Positions 7,830 to 16,808 of a stretch of DNA of 38,302 bases are shown here, one piece after another. A program made the translations under genes and the position numbers. The stretch is from NCBI RefSeq assembly GCF_923077115.1, contig NZ_CAKLPX010000009.1, forward strand, positions 1 through 38,302, read 5' to 3'. The stretch is from Sinobacterium norvegicum. GTDB taxonomy: Bacteria; Pseudomonadota; Gammaproteobacteria; Pseudomonadales; Sinobacteriaceae. Numbering within the stretch: position 1 is the stretch's first letter; every line of letters begins with the position of its first letter. A model generated the notes under the pieces. The model worked only from the letters and a program-made list of their open reading frames with translations. It had not been told where the DNA came from and did no database searches.

Positions 7830-7858
7830 TTGTTGCAACAGTCGTATGAAAATAGAAT
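7830..7858 (+). promoter_or_regulatory. Probable csrA promoter
   Basis: TTGTTG (7830-7835), a 17-base spacer and TAGAAT (7853-7858) lie 28 bases before the csrA start codon. Confidence 0.5.
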
Positions 7859-7886
7859 ATGTACATTAACTCAAGGAGAAAACGCC

Positions 7887-8090
7887 ATGCTAGTTCTATC
7901 AAGACGCCTAGGCGAAACACTAATGATTGGTGACGATGTAACATTAACAATTTTGGGCATTAATGGTAACCAAGTCCGTGTTGGTATCACCGCACCAAAA
8001 TGTATCCCTATTCATCGTGAAGAGATTTACCAGCGCATAGCCAGCGAAAAAGAAGGTGAAATACCTGCTGCGGCCACCGCGAGTAACTAA
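7887..8090 (+). CDS. csrA: Carbon storage regulator / translational regulator CsrA (RsmA)
   Basis: A 67-residue RNA-binding dimer that binds GGA motifs in 5' leaders and represses or activates translation. In related bacteria it governs carbon flow, motility and biofilm formation. The family signature [18 protein letters not shown] opens the protein, and the RNA-contact segment HREEIYQRI with its conserved arginine is intact. AAGGAG lies eight bases before ATG 7887, which fixes the start although the frame is open from 7830. A promoter precedes it and a strong terminator follows, so it is a stand-alone gene. In many relatives csrA lies beside lysC or a serine tRNA; here it does not. Confidence 0.97.
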   Translation: MLVLSRRLGETLMIGDDVTLTILGINGNQVRVGITAPKCIPIHREEIYQRIASEKEGEIPAAATASN

Positions 8091-8094
8091 TACT

Positions 8095-8124
8095 AAAGGA
8101 GGGCACACAGCCCTCCTTTTTTTT
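8095..8124 (+). terminator. Rho-independent terminator of csrA
   Basis: AAAGGAGGGC and GCCCTCCTTT flank an ACACA loop, followed by an 8-base T run. It lies five bases after the csrA stop and may also slow transcripts from the convergent kinase gene. Confidence 0.92.
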
Positions 8125-8134
8125 GCTGTTTGTA

Positions 8135-9676
8135 TTACAAATCCAGCTGTAATGGCAGAGTAAAGTAAAAGGTAGAGCCGACATCACTGTTACGTGAAAA
8201 GCCAATTTCTCCTTGGTGGCTCTGCATAATACTATGACACACCGACAAACCAATCCCCATACCAGCCTCCTTGGTGGTGTAGAACGGGTGAAAAAGTTTT
8301 TGCTCGGCATCTTCAGCCAAACCATAGCCCCAGTCTCTTACCGATACCGTGATAAAGCCTGGACGCTCGTCTGACAGCGAAATCAACACGCCTTTGTGAC
8401 GGTGCTCACTATCGGCCATCGATTCCATCGCGTTACGAATAAGGTTGAGGGCGACCTGCTGGATCTGGATATTATCCACCGCTACGGCAGTAACTTTGGC
8501 TAACCGCTCAAATTTAATTGGCACATTGTTATTACGACTGTCGACCTCGGCTAATTGAATCACCTCCTCAATTAAGTCATTTGGATCTTGTATCACAATC
8601 CCAGACACCGGCTTTTTAACAAAATCGCGCAGCCGCTGAATAACTTCACTGGCCCTCACCGCCTGCGCCCCCATCTTATGCAGAACGTCTTTTAATTTAT
8701 CGCGGTTAACCGGCTCCTTATCGGCAAAACGGACGGCAACACTGGCATAATTTGAGATCGCAGTAAGTGGCTGATTAACCTCGTGGGCAAAACCTGCCGC
8801 CATCTCCCCCATGGTGCTTAACCGCTCGATATGAGCGAGGTGCTGCTGCTGTGATTGCAACTGCTCTCTCGCCACCCCCAGCTCAAGCTGACTCTGCCTA
8901 AACTCAGTAATATCCCTGAACACAATAACAAAACCACTGGGGTGCTCACCATCCATAGCTGGTGTACAGCTTGCCGCAACCAAACGCTCCGTAGCGTTGT
9001 TAGCGAATAACGTCACCTCGATATTGAATAACGCCTTGCCGCTTAACAGGTCATCGATAATCGTGTCGTAGGCGAACTCACCTTTTTGTAAGCCCGGCTT
9101 AAACAAAAACTGGGCGCAGTCCTGACCCAGCAGTTGGTCATCACGATAACCGGTTATCCTTCGCGCCGAACGATTTGCATAGGTAATGCGTCCCTCGACG
9201 TCGAGACCGCAAACAGCATCAGCCATGGTGGATAATATGCGCTGATTTTCAGATTCGAGTTCACGATTTCTCTCCTCAAGCTCAACCTCCAACGCTCTCA
9301 AGCGAACATGAGTATTGACGCGTGCGACGATTTCTTCAGCCTGGAAGGGCTTGGATATATAATCGACAGCACCGAGCTCAAAGCCTTTAACCTTGGTCGT
9401 CGTATCTCCCAGGGCAGAGAGGAATATAACCGCACTGGCCGCTGTTTTAGGGTCTGCCTTCAACTGACGGCAGACCTCAAAACCATCGATTTCAGGCATC
9501 ATGATATCGAGTAATATCAACACCGGTTGTGCGGAGCGGGCAATTTGCAAAGCCACATGCCCATCGCGTGCAATCAAAAGATGAAAGCCTTGATCGCTTA
9601 ATGTTTTGTACAGAACCTGAAGGTTGGTCGGATTGTCATCGACCAACAATATTGAGGCTGCATTTGAATCTGGCAT
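8135..9676 (-). CDS. REC-PAS sensor histidine kinase
   Basis: A 513-residue soluble kinase with no membrane segment. Order: a receiver domain at 8-125 with acid pocket D13/D14, phospho-acceptor D57, S87 and K109 all intact; a short coiled coil; a PAS domain at about 146-258; a HisKA helix with phospho-histidine H298 in HEVNQPLTAISNY; and an ATPase domain at about 395-510 with N-box NLIRNAMESM and GMGIGLSVCHSIM. The HEVNQPL style matches FixL/DctB-class kinases, and a FixJ-type regulator lies 2.9 kb away. The N-terminal receiver suggests it takes phosphate from another kinase, plausibly the hybrid kinase just upstream (inference). No heme-binding residues in the PAS domain could be assigned, so oxygen sensing is not claimed. 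Confidence 0.88.
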   Translation of the reverse strand: MPDSNAASILLVDDNPTNLQVLYKTLSDQGFHLLIARDGHVALQIARSAQPVLILLDIMMPEIDGFEVCRQLKADPKTAASAVIFLSALGDTTTKVKGFELGAVDYISKPFQAEEIVARVNTHVRLRALEVELEERNRELESENQRILSTMADAVCGLDVEGRITYANRSARRITGYRDDQLLGQDCAQFLFKPGLQKGEFAYDTIIDDLLSGKALFNIEVTLFANNATERLVAASCTPAMDGEHPSGFVIVFRDITEFRQSQLELGVAREQLQSQQQHLAHIERLSTMGEMAAGFAHEVNQPLTAISNYASVAVRFADKEPVNRDKLKDVLHKMGAQAVRASEVIQRLRDFVKKPVSGIVIQDPNDLIEEVIQLAEVDSRNNNVPIKFERLAKVTAVAVDNIQIQQVALNLIRNAMESMADSEHRHKGVLISLSDERPGFITVSVRDWGYGLAEDAEQKLFHPFYTTKEAGMGIGLSVCHSIMQSHQGEIGFSRNSDVGSTFYFTLPLQLDL

Positions 9677-9704
9677 AGCCTATCCCTTTACTCTATTTAT
9701 CACG

Positions 9705-12455
9705 TTACACCGCCAGCTTTAACAAGATCAACTGCGATAATTGCGCTATTTCTGGCAGCTCTAACGCATCGCCATAGTCTTTAAATGATTGATATAATGG
9801 ATGTTGCTCACCAAGCTGCGCCGACAGTAACGCAGACTGCTCAAATACCGCAGCCAGATCACCTATATTTGCTGCCTGCTCGAGTTTTATCAGTATTAAC
9901 CTCACCACCTCGGTGTTATCGATGTTACTGGTAAGCGGCGCATCAGCCACAGTTGCAGTATCGACCAGATCTTCCGGTACGTCTTCGGCAGCCTCTGCAG
10001 GTAGGTGGGCATTAGGTAAGTATGTCTCTATAAGAGGCAGCAATTTTTCTCCCTCTAACGATTTAACAAAGAATTGGTCAACACCGATCCACTCTGGCAA
10101 CTCTGCCTGAGAGTTAACGCCTGCCAAAACAAATGGCGCACTATCGCAGTGACCTGCCACCATCAGCAGCTGATCAGCCTCGATATCACAGCCGACGTCC
10201 AGCACCAGCAAATTGACACAATTACTGGCCAGCACATCCTTTGCCGCCGCCAGGTTGTCGACACCAATACACTGATAACGATGAGATAATAATAGTGCTT
10301 GCATAGTCTCCGCTGGCAACTCTTCATCTTCGACTACTAATATCAGCGGTACATCATCGACTACCATGGTAGACATTGGCAGCATCTGATTCTGCAAACC
10401 TGTCTGTTGATAGTTCAGCGGCAAGGTAAAGCTGAAGCTGGAGCCTTGACCAAGCTCGCTGTTGACTTCAAAAGTACCACCGAGAGCAATGCAAAGCTGC
10501 TGGCAGATCGCCAACCCTAGGCCAGTCCCCCCCTCTTTGCGGCCTTCAATAGTTTGCTTAAAGGGATTGAAAATTTCTCTTAGCTTTTCCTTCGGTATAC
10601 CAATCCCCGAGTCAATCACCTGAAATGAAAGTTCCTGAGATTGATCCAGCGGCGATACCTGCAGCGTCACAAAACCACTATGGGTAAACTTTGTCGCATT
10701 ACCCATCAAGTTAATCAAAATCTGACGGAGCTTCATCGAGTCGGTTACGATGTACTCTGGAATATCGCCGAGTTCGACCCTGAACTCCAAGCCTTTTTGC
10801 AATGCCTTAGGCTTGACCACATTGACCACACTATCGACAATTTCGACCAAGCGGCAGCTCTGCAAATCAATTTGCAGCTCACCGCTTTCTATCTTAGCGA
10901 TATCCAGTACATCGTTGATGAGCTCGAGTAAATGCTGGCCACACCCCTCAATCGACACAATAGTTTCACGCTGCGATGCATCAATTTTGCTGTCGTTACG
11001 CAGTATTTGCGCATACCCCAACACGCCGTTTAATGGTGTGCGCAGCTCGTGGCTCATACGCGACAGGAATTCACTCTTGGCATGATTGGCCTTGTCGGCC
11101 TCCTGGCTGGCAAATTCTGCCGCCTTTCGTGCATCCTCCAACGCCTCGGTGCGGTCTTGTATCTGGCTCGACATATCATTGAAGGTGTCAATTAAATCCG
11201 AGATTTCCTTACTGGTCACATTGGTCGATAGCTTTTCATCGTAGTTACCGAGGGCAAATTTCTTCGCCCCCTCTAATAACACCAGCAAAGGCTGCTCTGT
11301 TCGACGAGCAAAACCGTAGACCAACACCACCAATACGACAAAGGCCGCCCCCGTGAATAACATCAGTTGAACCGAGCTGGCACGGATTGTCGAATAGGCC
11401 TCCTCACGACTGATCTCGGCAACCATGACCCAGTCCAGGTCACCCACCTGAATAGGTGTCCAGACGGAGAAAACATCCGTGTTTTGATAGTTACGAATAA
11501 CCCCCTGACCGGCACCTTCAATATAGGCTCGATCAACCGCTTCAGTATCGACTTTTTCGACCATAATGGTCGAATCTTGATAGTACCGCGAGTCTGTCCG
11601 CATCAAGCGGTCTCGACCGATGATATAGGTCTCACCTGTCTCACCTAAACCCGGTCGCTTCGTCATAATAAAATTTATCAAATCCGGCGAATAGCGCAAT
11701 ACCAGCACCGCCACTACCTCGCCATCACTGACAATCGCCTTGGCGGCGCAGCCTTTTACCGTGCCATCTGGCAGCTCTTTGAGATCCTGAAATATCAATT
11801 GATTCGGTGTATTAGTCGCCTTGTTGACACACTGCGACAGCGCTGTTGCCTGATTGGTTACCGCGTTAAACAAACCTTGCTCGCGGTCAAATCGATAAAT
11901 GATCAAGCCATCATCAGGCCTGACTAACAGCACATCACTATTAGGATAGGTGCTATCGGTAAATCGAAAATAGGCGTGTAAGCGACGATAGCTCTGCCAA
12001 TAGAGGCTGCCAATATCGCCAAACCGCCACTGACCATTATCCTGTTCGGCCAGCTCATCCAAGGTTTCTTGCGGCGCCTGCAGCGGGATCAACTTGACTA
12101 AAAATCGCACCTCATCGACCAGGTTGTCATTATCACTCAGTACCTCGACACTGCTGCCTATTTCACTCAGTTCACGGGTGACCCAAAACTCTTTCAGCCG
12201 ATTGGCCGATTTCAACCGATCGAAGGTGACAATTTGCTCCGAGTAAAGCGAGGCGGGTACTGCGACAAGGATTACCGAGGCGGTCATTATTAAAATAATC
12301 GATAACATCAACGCCATTATCTGGTGACGAAAACGTATCTGCTTCGGCTTCGTTGCTGGTATTTGCTGTTGGCTCATATCGACCGTATCGGAAAAAATCG
12401 TTAAAAAATGCCGTAATAGGTTAGTTTCAACGGCGCTGACTCTGTTTGTCATCAC
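9705..12455 (-). CDS. Membrane hybrid histidine kinase with Cache-type sensor and degenerate receiver
   Basis: A 916-residue inner-membrane kinase. Transmembrane helices at about 46-68 and 365-383 enclose a periplasmic Cache-like sensor containing GETGETYIIGRDRLMRTDSR. HAMP lies at about 384-436, the coiled coil to 460, H469 in SHELRTPLNG, and the ATPase domain at about 570-682 with N586, DSGIGI and GGTGLGLAI. A receiver follows at about 702-815: D753 and K798 are present, but the usual Thr/Ser after the fourth strand is replaced (PFVLAGV), so it looks degenerate. The last 75 residues form helices like the GD-containing tail that often follows receivers in hybrid kinases. The start is uncertain: an ATG at 12377 would give 890 residues; neither site has a strong ribosome sequence. 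It lies 28 bases upstream of the REC-PAS kinase, probably in one operon. Confidence 0.87.
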   Translation of the reverse strand: MMTNRVSAVETNLLRHFLTIFSDTVDMSQQQIPATKPKQIRFRHQIMALMLSIILIMTASVILVAVPASLYSEQIVTFDRLKSANRLKEFWVTRELSEIGSSVEVLSDNDNLVDEVRFLVKLIPLQAPQETLDELAEQDNGQWRFGDIGSLYWQSYRRLHAYFRFTDSTYPNSDVLLVRPDDGLIIYRFDREQGLFNAVTNQATALSQCVNKATNTPNQLIFQDLKELPDGTVKGCAAKAIVSDGEVVAVLVLRYSPDLINFIMTKRPGLGETGETYIIGRDRLMRTDSRYYQDSTIMVEKVDTEAVDRAYIEGAGQGVIRNYQNTDVFSVWTPIQVGDLDWVMVAEISREEAYSTIRASSVQLMLFTGAAFVVLVVLVYGFARRTEQPLLVLLEGAKKFALGNYDEKLSTNVTSKEISDLIDTFNDMSSQIQDRTEALEDARKAAEFASQEADKANHAKSEFLSRMSHELRTPLNGVLGYAQILRNDSKIDASQRETIVSIEGCGQHLLELINDVLDIAKIESGELQIDLQSCRLVEIVDSVVNVVKPKALQKGLEFRVELGDIPEYIVTDSMKLRQILINLMGNATKFTHSGFVTLQVSPLDQSQELSFQVIDSGIGIPKEKLREIFNPFKQTIEGRKEGGTGLGLAICQQLCIALGGTFEVNSELGQGSSFSFTLPLNYQQTGLQNQMLPMSTMVVDDVPLILVVEDEELPAETMQALLLSHRYQCIGVDNLAAAKDVLASNCVNLLVLDVGCDIEADQLLMVAGHCDSAPFVLAGVNSQAELPEWIGVDQFFVKSLEGEKLLPLIETYLPNAHLPAEAAEDVPEDLVDTATVADAPLTSNIDNTEVVRLILIKLEQAANIGDLAAVFEQSALLSAQLGEQHPLYQSFKDYGDALELPEIAQLSQLILLKLAV

Positions 12456-12575
12456 GTTGATTTGCTATGCTGCCATATTAGCATGACAACGAATATTATC
12501 GGAACAATATAACCGACTGATATAAAAGAACTTTGTCAACGACAAACATTTACGTAACAGCAACGAGGCCTTTTA

Positions 12576-13190
12576 ATGGACTTAAAACCTACAGTATATA
12601 TTGTTGACGATGATGATGCGGTACGCGAATCTTTAGAATTGCTCTTAGATTCTGTCGATCAGCAGGCAAAAAGCTTTGATTCTGCACAGGCTTTTCTCGA
12701 TTCGTATAACCCAGATATGCTCGGCTGTATCGTGCTCGATATTCGCATGCCCGGAATGAATGGTATGGAGCTTCACAAAGAGCTCAACCGCCAGGGATCA
12801 ATCCTGCCAATTATTTTCGTCACCGGTCACGGCGATGTACCAATGGCAGTCGAAGCAATGCAACACGGCGCTGTCGACTTTGTCCAAAAGCCATATCGCG
12901 AACAAGAGTTGCTCGACAAAATCAATCAGGCATTGGCCCTGGATACCAAGCAGCGCGCCTCACTGCTTGAAAAACAAGATATTAAGAAGCATCTGGCCAC
13001 TTTGACTGCCCGTGAGAACGAGGTACTCGACGAACTTGTCGAGGGTAAGGCTAACAAGGTGATTGCCGCAGAACTCGGCATCAGCCAGCGTACCGTAGAG
13101 ATACACCGCGCACGAGTAATGGAAAAGATGGCAACACATTCCCTTGCCCATTTGGTAAGAATGATTATGGCGGTCCGAGAACCGTCTTAA
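12576..13190 (+). CDS. FixJ-family response regulator
   Basis: A 204-residue cytoplasmic DNA-binding regulator. The receiver domain has D11-D13, phospho-acceptor D55 in VLDIRMPGMNG, T83 and K105, all intact. A LuxR/FixJ helix-turn-helix lies at about 138-198: LTARENEVL, ANKVIAAELGISQRTVEIHRARVMEKM. It is divergent from the two kinase genes, separated from the hybrid kinase start by 120 bases. The obvious inference is that the REC-PAS kinase phosphorylates it. Target genes cannot be read from the sequence; the divergent spacer is a candidate for autoregulation. A typical terminator follows. Confidence 0.9.
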   Translation: MDLKPTVYIVDDDDAVRESLELLLDSVDQQAKSFDSAQAFLDSYNPDMLGCIVLDIRMPGMNGMELHKELNRQGSILPIIFVTGHGDVPMAVEAMQHGAVDFVQKPYREQELLDKINQALALDTKQRASLLEKQDIKKHLATLTARENEVLDELVEGKANKVIAAELGISQRTVEIHRARVMEKMATHSLAHLVRMIMAVREPS

Positions 13191-13203
13191 ACCGCCAGCC
13201 AGC

Positions 13204-13235
13204 AGCCAGCCCTACTACCTAGCGGCTGGTTTTTT
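13204..13235 (+). terminator. Rho-independent terminator of the FixJ-type gene
   Basis: AGCCAGCC pairs with GGCTGGTT across a 12-base loop, with a T run at 13230-13235. It lies just after the stop at 13190 and 40-70 bases before the next operon. Confidence 0.8.
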
Positions 13236-13278
13236 ATCTAATCGACAATATTCCTTTTTGTGTTTTATAGGACTCACC

Positions 13279-13935
13279 ATGAGCTACAGGCTGAAACTAA
13301 CCGCCCTTGCATTAGCAATCGTATTAACCGGCTGCGAAACCTTTCAACTCTCATCGAAAGAGCAAGAACCTGCCCCCATTCCACCTGTAGTAGAGCCTAA
13401 AGAACAACCCCCAGTGGTTGTTGAGCCCGATAAAAAAGACGTTACAACACCGAAAACCGACCCGGTACCGCCACAAAAAGTTGAGCCCGAAGAGCCGAAA
13501 GTCATTATACCCGCAACCAAGCTGACGATTATTGGTGCCACCGAGCTGGTGACTATCAAGCCTGGCAACTTTACCCTCGAGGCGCGAATCGATACCGGCG
13601 CCAAGGGCACCTCAATGAACGCGATTAACATTCAAGAATTTGAACGCGACGGAAAAAAATGGGTCAAATTCACCGTACCTACAGGTAAAGACACCTCTGT
13701 TGAGCTTGAGCGCCCGGTAGAGAAGACCGTACTGATAAAGCGCCATGGCGAAGATTCACTGCGCCGCAAAGTCGTTATGCTACAACTGAAAATAGGCAAA
13801 ATTGAACAGCGCATCGAAGTTAATATCACCGATCGCAGCAACTATGAATTCCCCATGTTGATTGGCCGTAATTTCCTCAAAGACATTGCCGTCGTTGATG
13901 TCAGCCAAGACCGCTCGCAGGGCAAGCCTAAGTAA
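13279..13935 (+). CDS. Lipoprotein retropepsin-like aspartic protease (RloA/Zn_protease PF05618 family)
   Basis: A 218-residue predicted lipoprotein. The signal peptide ends in the lipobox LTGC with C19 as the lipidated cysteine, followed by a Pro/Glu/Lys-rich linker (20-77) and a compact domain from about 80. That domain carries D105-T-G-A, the catalytic aspartate motif of retropepsins; the family was once named an ATP-dependent zinc protease. FPMLIGRNFLKD near the C-terminus is also typical. It should act in the periplasm, tethered to a membrane. ATG 13279 is chosen for the upstream AGGA and correct signal peptide, not the in-frame ATG at 13258. It heads a three-gene operon with the transglutaminase-like and ATP-grasp proteins; from memory this set is named RloA/RloB/RloC and tied to osmotic stress tolerance in Pseudomonas. 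Confidence 0.82.
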   Translation: MSYRLKLTALALAIVLTGCETFQLSSKEQEPAPIPPVVEPKEQPPVVVEPDKKDVTTPKTDPVPPQKVEPEEPKVIIPATKLTIIGATELVTIKPGNFTLEARIDTGAKGTSMNAINIQEFERDGKKWVKFTVPTGKDTSVELERPVEKTVLIKRHGEDSLRRKVVMLQLKIGKIEQRIEVNITDRSNYEFPMLIGRNFLKDIAVVDVSQDRSQGKPK

Positions 13936-13969
13936 ACGTTAATACTACTAATAAAACAGACTCTATATT

Positions 13970-15514
13970 ATGTCCGATAAAATCAAACTGTATATTATAG
14001 CCGCCATTCTCTGTGCCCTTGGTTTGGGCGCAACAGCATACAAGCACCTCACTCTGCACTTCCCCTTGACCCCAGGCCAACAGGTACCGGTGTGGTCGAT
14101 TGAGGCTAAAATTGACTTTCAAGCACACCAAAAACCGGTCCAAGTTAAGCTCACACTACCGAAAAAGGATGGCCGCCTGGTTGTGCTAGATGATAGCCAA
14201 TCATCCGATGGCTATGGCTTTTATTTCAATGAGCAATCCGATAACAACATCGCGGAGTGGAGTACTCGCGAAGCCAGTGGTCATCAGACCCTCTACTATC
14301 GTATCCGCGCCGTCGACAATTACGACGCTGTCGACACTCTGGATAGCAGCCCTGCTCAGCTTGGCAACCTGCCTGAATATGATGCGGCTAAAATGCAGGC
14401 GGCCAACTCTCTGATCGAGCGTATTGCCAAAATTTCTGCCGACAATCGCAGCTTCACCATACAACTTATCAAGACGTTCAATAAAACCGAGGCCGATGCC
14501 AGCGCTAACATGATTCTCGGCTACAGTGACAGCCGCAGCAATAAAACCAAGACCATGTTGGGCCTATTAGCCGTTGCTGAAGTCCCTGCCCGTCTAGCGC
14601 TGGGCTTACAACTCGAAGACAACCGTCGCAAGCAACAGTTAATCCCCTTTATTGAGGTCTACCACAATGACCGCTGGTTGACCCTCAACCCACTGACTGC
14701 TGAAACAGGTGTGCCAGAGGGTGTCGTACTATGGCGCCGCGGTGGCGATGCCCTACTCGAAGTCATCGGCGGTACCGATTCATCGGTTGGCTTCTCCATC
14801 GTCCGCTCCCCCTTATCGGCGAAGCAGGTTGCTCTCGCCCGAGGTAATACCGCCAGCGAGACCACAGCACTGATTGACTTCTCCATTTACAGCCTGCCAA
14901 GCGCCAGCCAAAATGCTTTTAAAACTATTTTGTTAGTGCCTATCGGCGCCCTAGTTATCGTGTTCTTGCGTGTCATCATCGGCGTCAGAACCTCCGGTAC
15001 ATTTATGCCCATTCTGATCGCACTCGCCTTTATGCAGACCAAGCTACTACCGGGGCTATTAATGTTTATCGCTGTCGTCGGTGCCGGTCTATTTATCCGT
15101 GCCTACCTCAGCAAACTCAACTTACTCCTGGTGGCCAGGATATCCGCGGTAGTCATTGTGGTTATCGGTATCATGGCCGGATTCAGTATTGTCAGTGCCA
15201 AGCTGGGCCTCGATCAAGTCATGACGATTACCTTCTTCCCAATGATTATCTTAGCTTGGACCATCGAGCGAATGTCGATCCTATGGGAAGAGGAAGGCGC
15301 TCATGAAGTCTTTGTTCAGGGTGGCGGCAGCCTGCTGCTGGCAACGCTGGCCTACTTGGCAATGAGCAACCCTCTGGTTAACCACCTGACCTTCAACTTC
15401 CCTGAATTACTGTTGGTATTACTGGCAATTATCTTATTGCTGGGCCAGTACACCGGCTACCGCCTGACTGAGTTGCGTCGCTTCCAGCCCATTGTCGACC
15501 AACAGCAGAAATAG
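13970..15514 (+). CDS. rloB: Inactive transglutaminase fused to multiple transmembrane helices (RloB-type)
   Basis: A 514-residue inner-membrane protein. One helix at about 5-24 anchors a periplasmic domain of some 280 residues with a transglutaminase-like core (LGLLAVAEVPARLALGLQLE and WLTLNPLTAETGVPEG). The catalytic cysteine that would precede the AEVPAR helix is not seen; the equivalent segment reads SDSRSNKTKTMLGLL, agreeing with the family label 'inactive'. From about 315 to 500 there are six or seven hydrophobic helices, including FLRVIIGVRTSGTFMPILIA and a segment with WTIERMSILWEEEG. It starts 34 bases after the lipoprotein gene and ends nine bases before the ligase gene. The role is unknown in detail; the operon suggests a periplasmic peptide or glutamate-modification process (inference). 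The symbol follows memory of Pseudomonas naming. Confidence 0.82.
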   Translation: MSDKIKLYIIAAILCALGLGATAYKHLTLHFPLTPGQQVPVWSIEAKIDFQAHQKPVQVKLTLPKKDGRLVVLDDSQSSDGYGFYFNEQSDNNIAEWSTREASGHQTLYYRIRAVDNYDAVDTLDSSPAQLGNLPEYDAAKMQAANSLIERIAKISADNRSFTIQLIKTFNKTEADASANMILGYSDSRSNKTKTMLGLLAVAEVPARLALGLQLEDNRRKQQLIPFIEVYHNDRWLTLNPLTAETGVPEGVVLWRRGGDALLEVIGGTDSSVGFSIVRSPLSAKQVALARGNTASETTALIDFSIYSLPSASQNAFKTILLVPIGALVIVFLRVIIGVRTSGTFMPILIALAFMQTKLLPGLLMFIAVVGAGLFIRAYLSKLNLLLVARISAVVIVVIGIMAGFSIVSAKLGLDQVMTITFFPMIILAWTIERMSILWEEEGAHEVFVQGGGSLLLATLAYLAMSNPLVNHLTFNFPELLLVLLAIILLLGQYTGYRLTELRRFQPIVDQQQK

Positions 15515-15523
15515 GAGGGTTTT

Positions 15524-16474
15524 ATGTTTTTCTCTAAACCCTCACGACTAAGAGACTACGGCCTGCTGGGCATGAACCAGCGTAACGTTGCCTATATAAG
15601 TCGCTACAACCCAAGACACTTATACCCCCGGGTTGACGATAAGATGGAAACCAAGGTGCTGGCGGAAGGTGCTGGCATTGCGGTGCCCAAATTACTCGCC
15701 GTGGTCAGCATGCAATATCAGGTCAAAGAACTCGACCAGGCGTTGGACCAACTCGAGGCTTTTGTTGCCAAGCCGGCCAAGGGCAGCGCCGGCAAGGGTA
15801 TTCTCGTCATCGTCGGCAAACGCGGCGACAACTATGTCAAAGCCAGTGGCGAAGAGGTGACCTTTAAGGACATTCAACGTCACGTCTCAAACATTCTCAG
15901 CGGCCTGTACAGCCTCGGTGGCAAGCCTGACGTAGCCATGTTTGAAACGCTGGTGGAATTTGACCCCATCTTCGATCACTACAGCTATCAGGGCGTTCCC
16001 GATATTCGCGTCATCGTCTTTCAGGGCTACCCTGTCATGGCCATGCTGCGCTTGTCGACCAAGGCCTCAGACGGCAAGGCCAACCTGCACCAGGGGGCTG
16101 TTGGTGTTGGTATTGATCTGGCCACAGGCAAGGCGGTTAACGCCGTACAATACGATACGCCAGTTCAGATTCATCCCGATACTCAATACGATTTCAGCGA
16201 GCTTGCCATTCCCCACTGGGACGCAATCTTACCCTTATCGGCCGCCTGTTTTGAAGTGACCGAGCTCGGCTATATGGGCGCGGACATTGTTCTCGATAAA
16301 CAGAAAGGGCCACTGATACTTGAGCTAAATGCCCGTCCGGGCTTGGCAATTCAAATTGCCAATAATCAAGGCTTGCTCCCCCGACTGCAGTTGGTCGAGG
16401 CGCAAAAAGGGATTAACCGTACTGTTGAAGAGCGCGTCGCCTTTAGTATTGAACACTTCAGCCAGCAGGCCTAG
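15524..16474 (+). CDS. rloC: Alpha-L-glutamate ligase-like ATP-grasp protein (RloC-type)
   Basis: A 316-residue cytoplasmic ATP-grasp enzyme of the RimK-related group. The nucleotide-binding loop is FVAKPAKGSAGKGILVI at about 80-96, the central strand has PDIRVIVFQGYPVMAMLRL, and the metal-binding end is LILELNARPGLAIQIAN at about 266-282. By family it would join an amino acid, perhaps glutamate, to a carboxylate using ATP; the acceptor is unknown. GGAGG lies seven bases before ATG 15524, only nine bases after the RloB-type stop, so the two are translated together. It closes the operon; the next gene is on the opposite strand with only three bases between stops. Confidence 0.85.
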   Translation: MFFSKPSRLRDYGLLGMNQRNVAYISRYNPRHLYPRVDDKMETKVLAEGAGIAVPKLLAVVSMQYQVKELDQALDQLEAFVAKPAKGSAGKGILVIVGKRGDNYVKASGEEVTFKDIQRHVSNILSGLYSLGGKPDVAMFETLVEFDPIFDHYSYQGVPDIRVIVFQGYPVMAMLRLSTKASDGKANLHQGAVGVGIDLATGKAVNAVQYDTPVQIHPDTQYDFSELAIPHWDAILPLSAACFEVTELGYMGADIVLDKQKGPLILELNARPGLAIQIANNQGLLPRLQLVEAQKGINRTVEERVAFSIEHFSQQA

Positions 16475-16477
16475 ACC

Positions 16478-16804
16478 TCAGCCGGCACTCAGCGCCTCAT
16501 CGAGGCGTTTGAGTAACACTGACAGACGACGACCATCAATACCCCTGGCGACAAAACTTTCCTCACACATTGGCGCCAAGCCAAACTGCTCTGGCAGCGC
16601 CTGCCGCTGATCAATTAGCCACATCATTCTCTCGACAAAGATAAACTGCAACCACTGCTCAAACCGAAGTGTATCCAGACAAAACGGTTGTTTGCTGGCC
16701 AAGGCCTGTTCGCTGGGGCGTTCAACCTGCCACAGTTGCATAGCCCTCAGCTCTGCCTCAATTTGAGCTAAAAAGGTACTGCTGACTTGGTAGATATCCG
16801 ACAC
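16478..16804 (-). CDS. yqcC: YqcC family protein (DUF446)
   Basis: A 108-residue all-helical protein of the YqcC family, function unknown. Recognisable segments are LRAMQLWQ, QPFCLDTLRFEQWLQFIFVERM and the C-terminal LLKRLDEAL. The start is a GTG at 16804, five bases after the dinG stop, so it is translationally coupled to dinG. In enterobacteria yqcC usually lies with the pseudouridine synthase truC; here that partner is missing and dinG takes its place upstream. Confidence 0.82.
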   Translation of the reverse strand: MSDIYQVSSTFLAQIEAELRAMQLWQVERPSEQALASKQPFCLDTLRFEQWLQFIFVERMMWLIDQRQALPEQFGLAPMCEESFVARGIDGRRLSVLLKRLDEALSAG

Positions 16805-16808
16805 AGTA

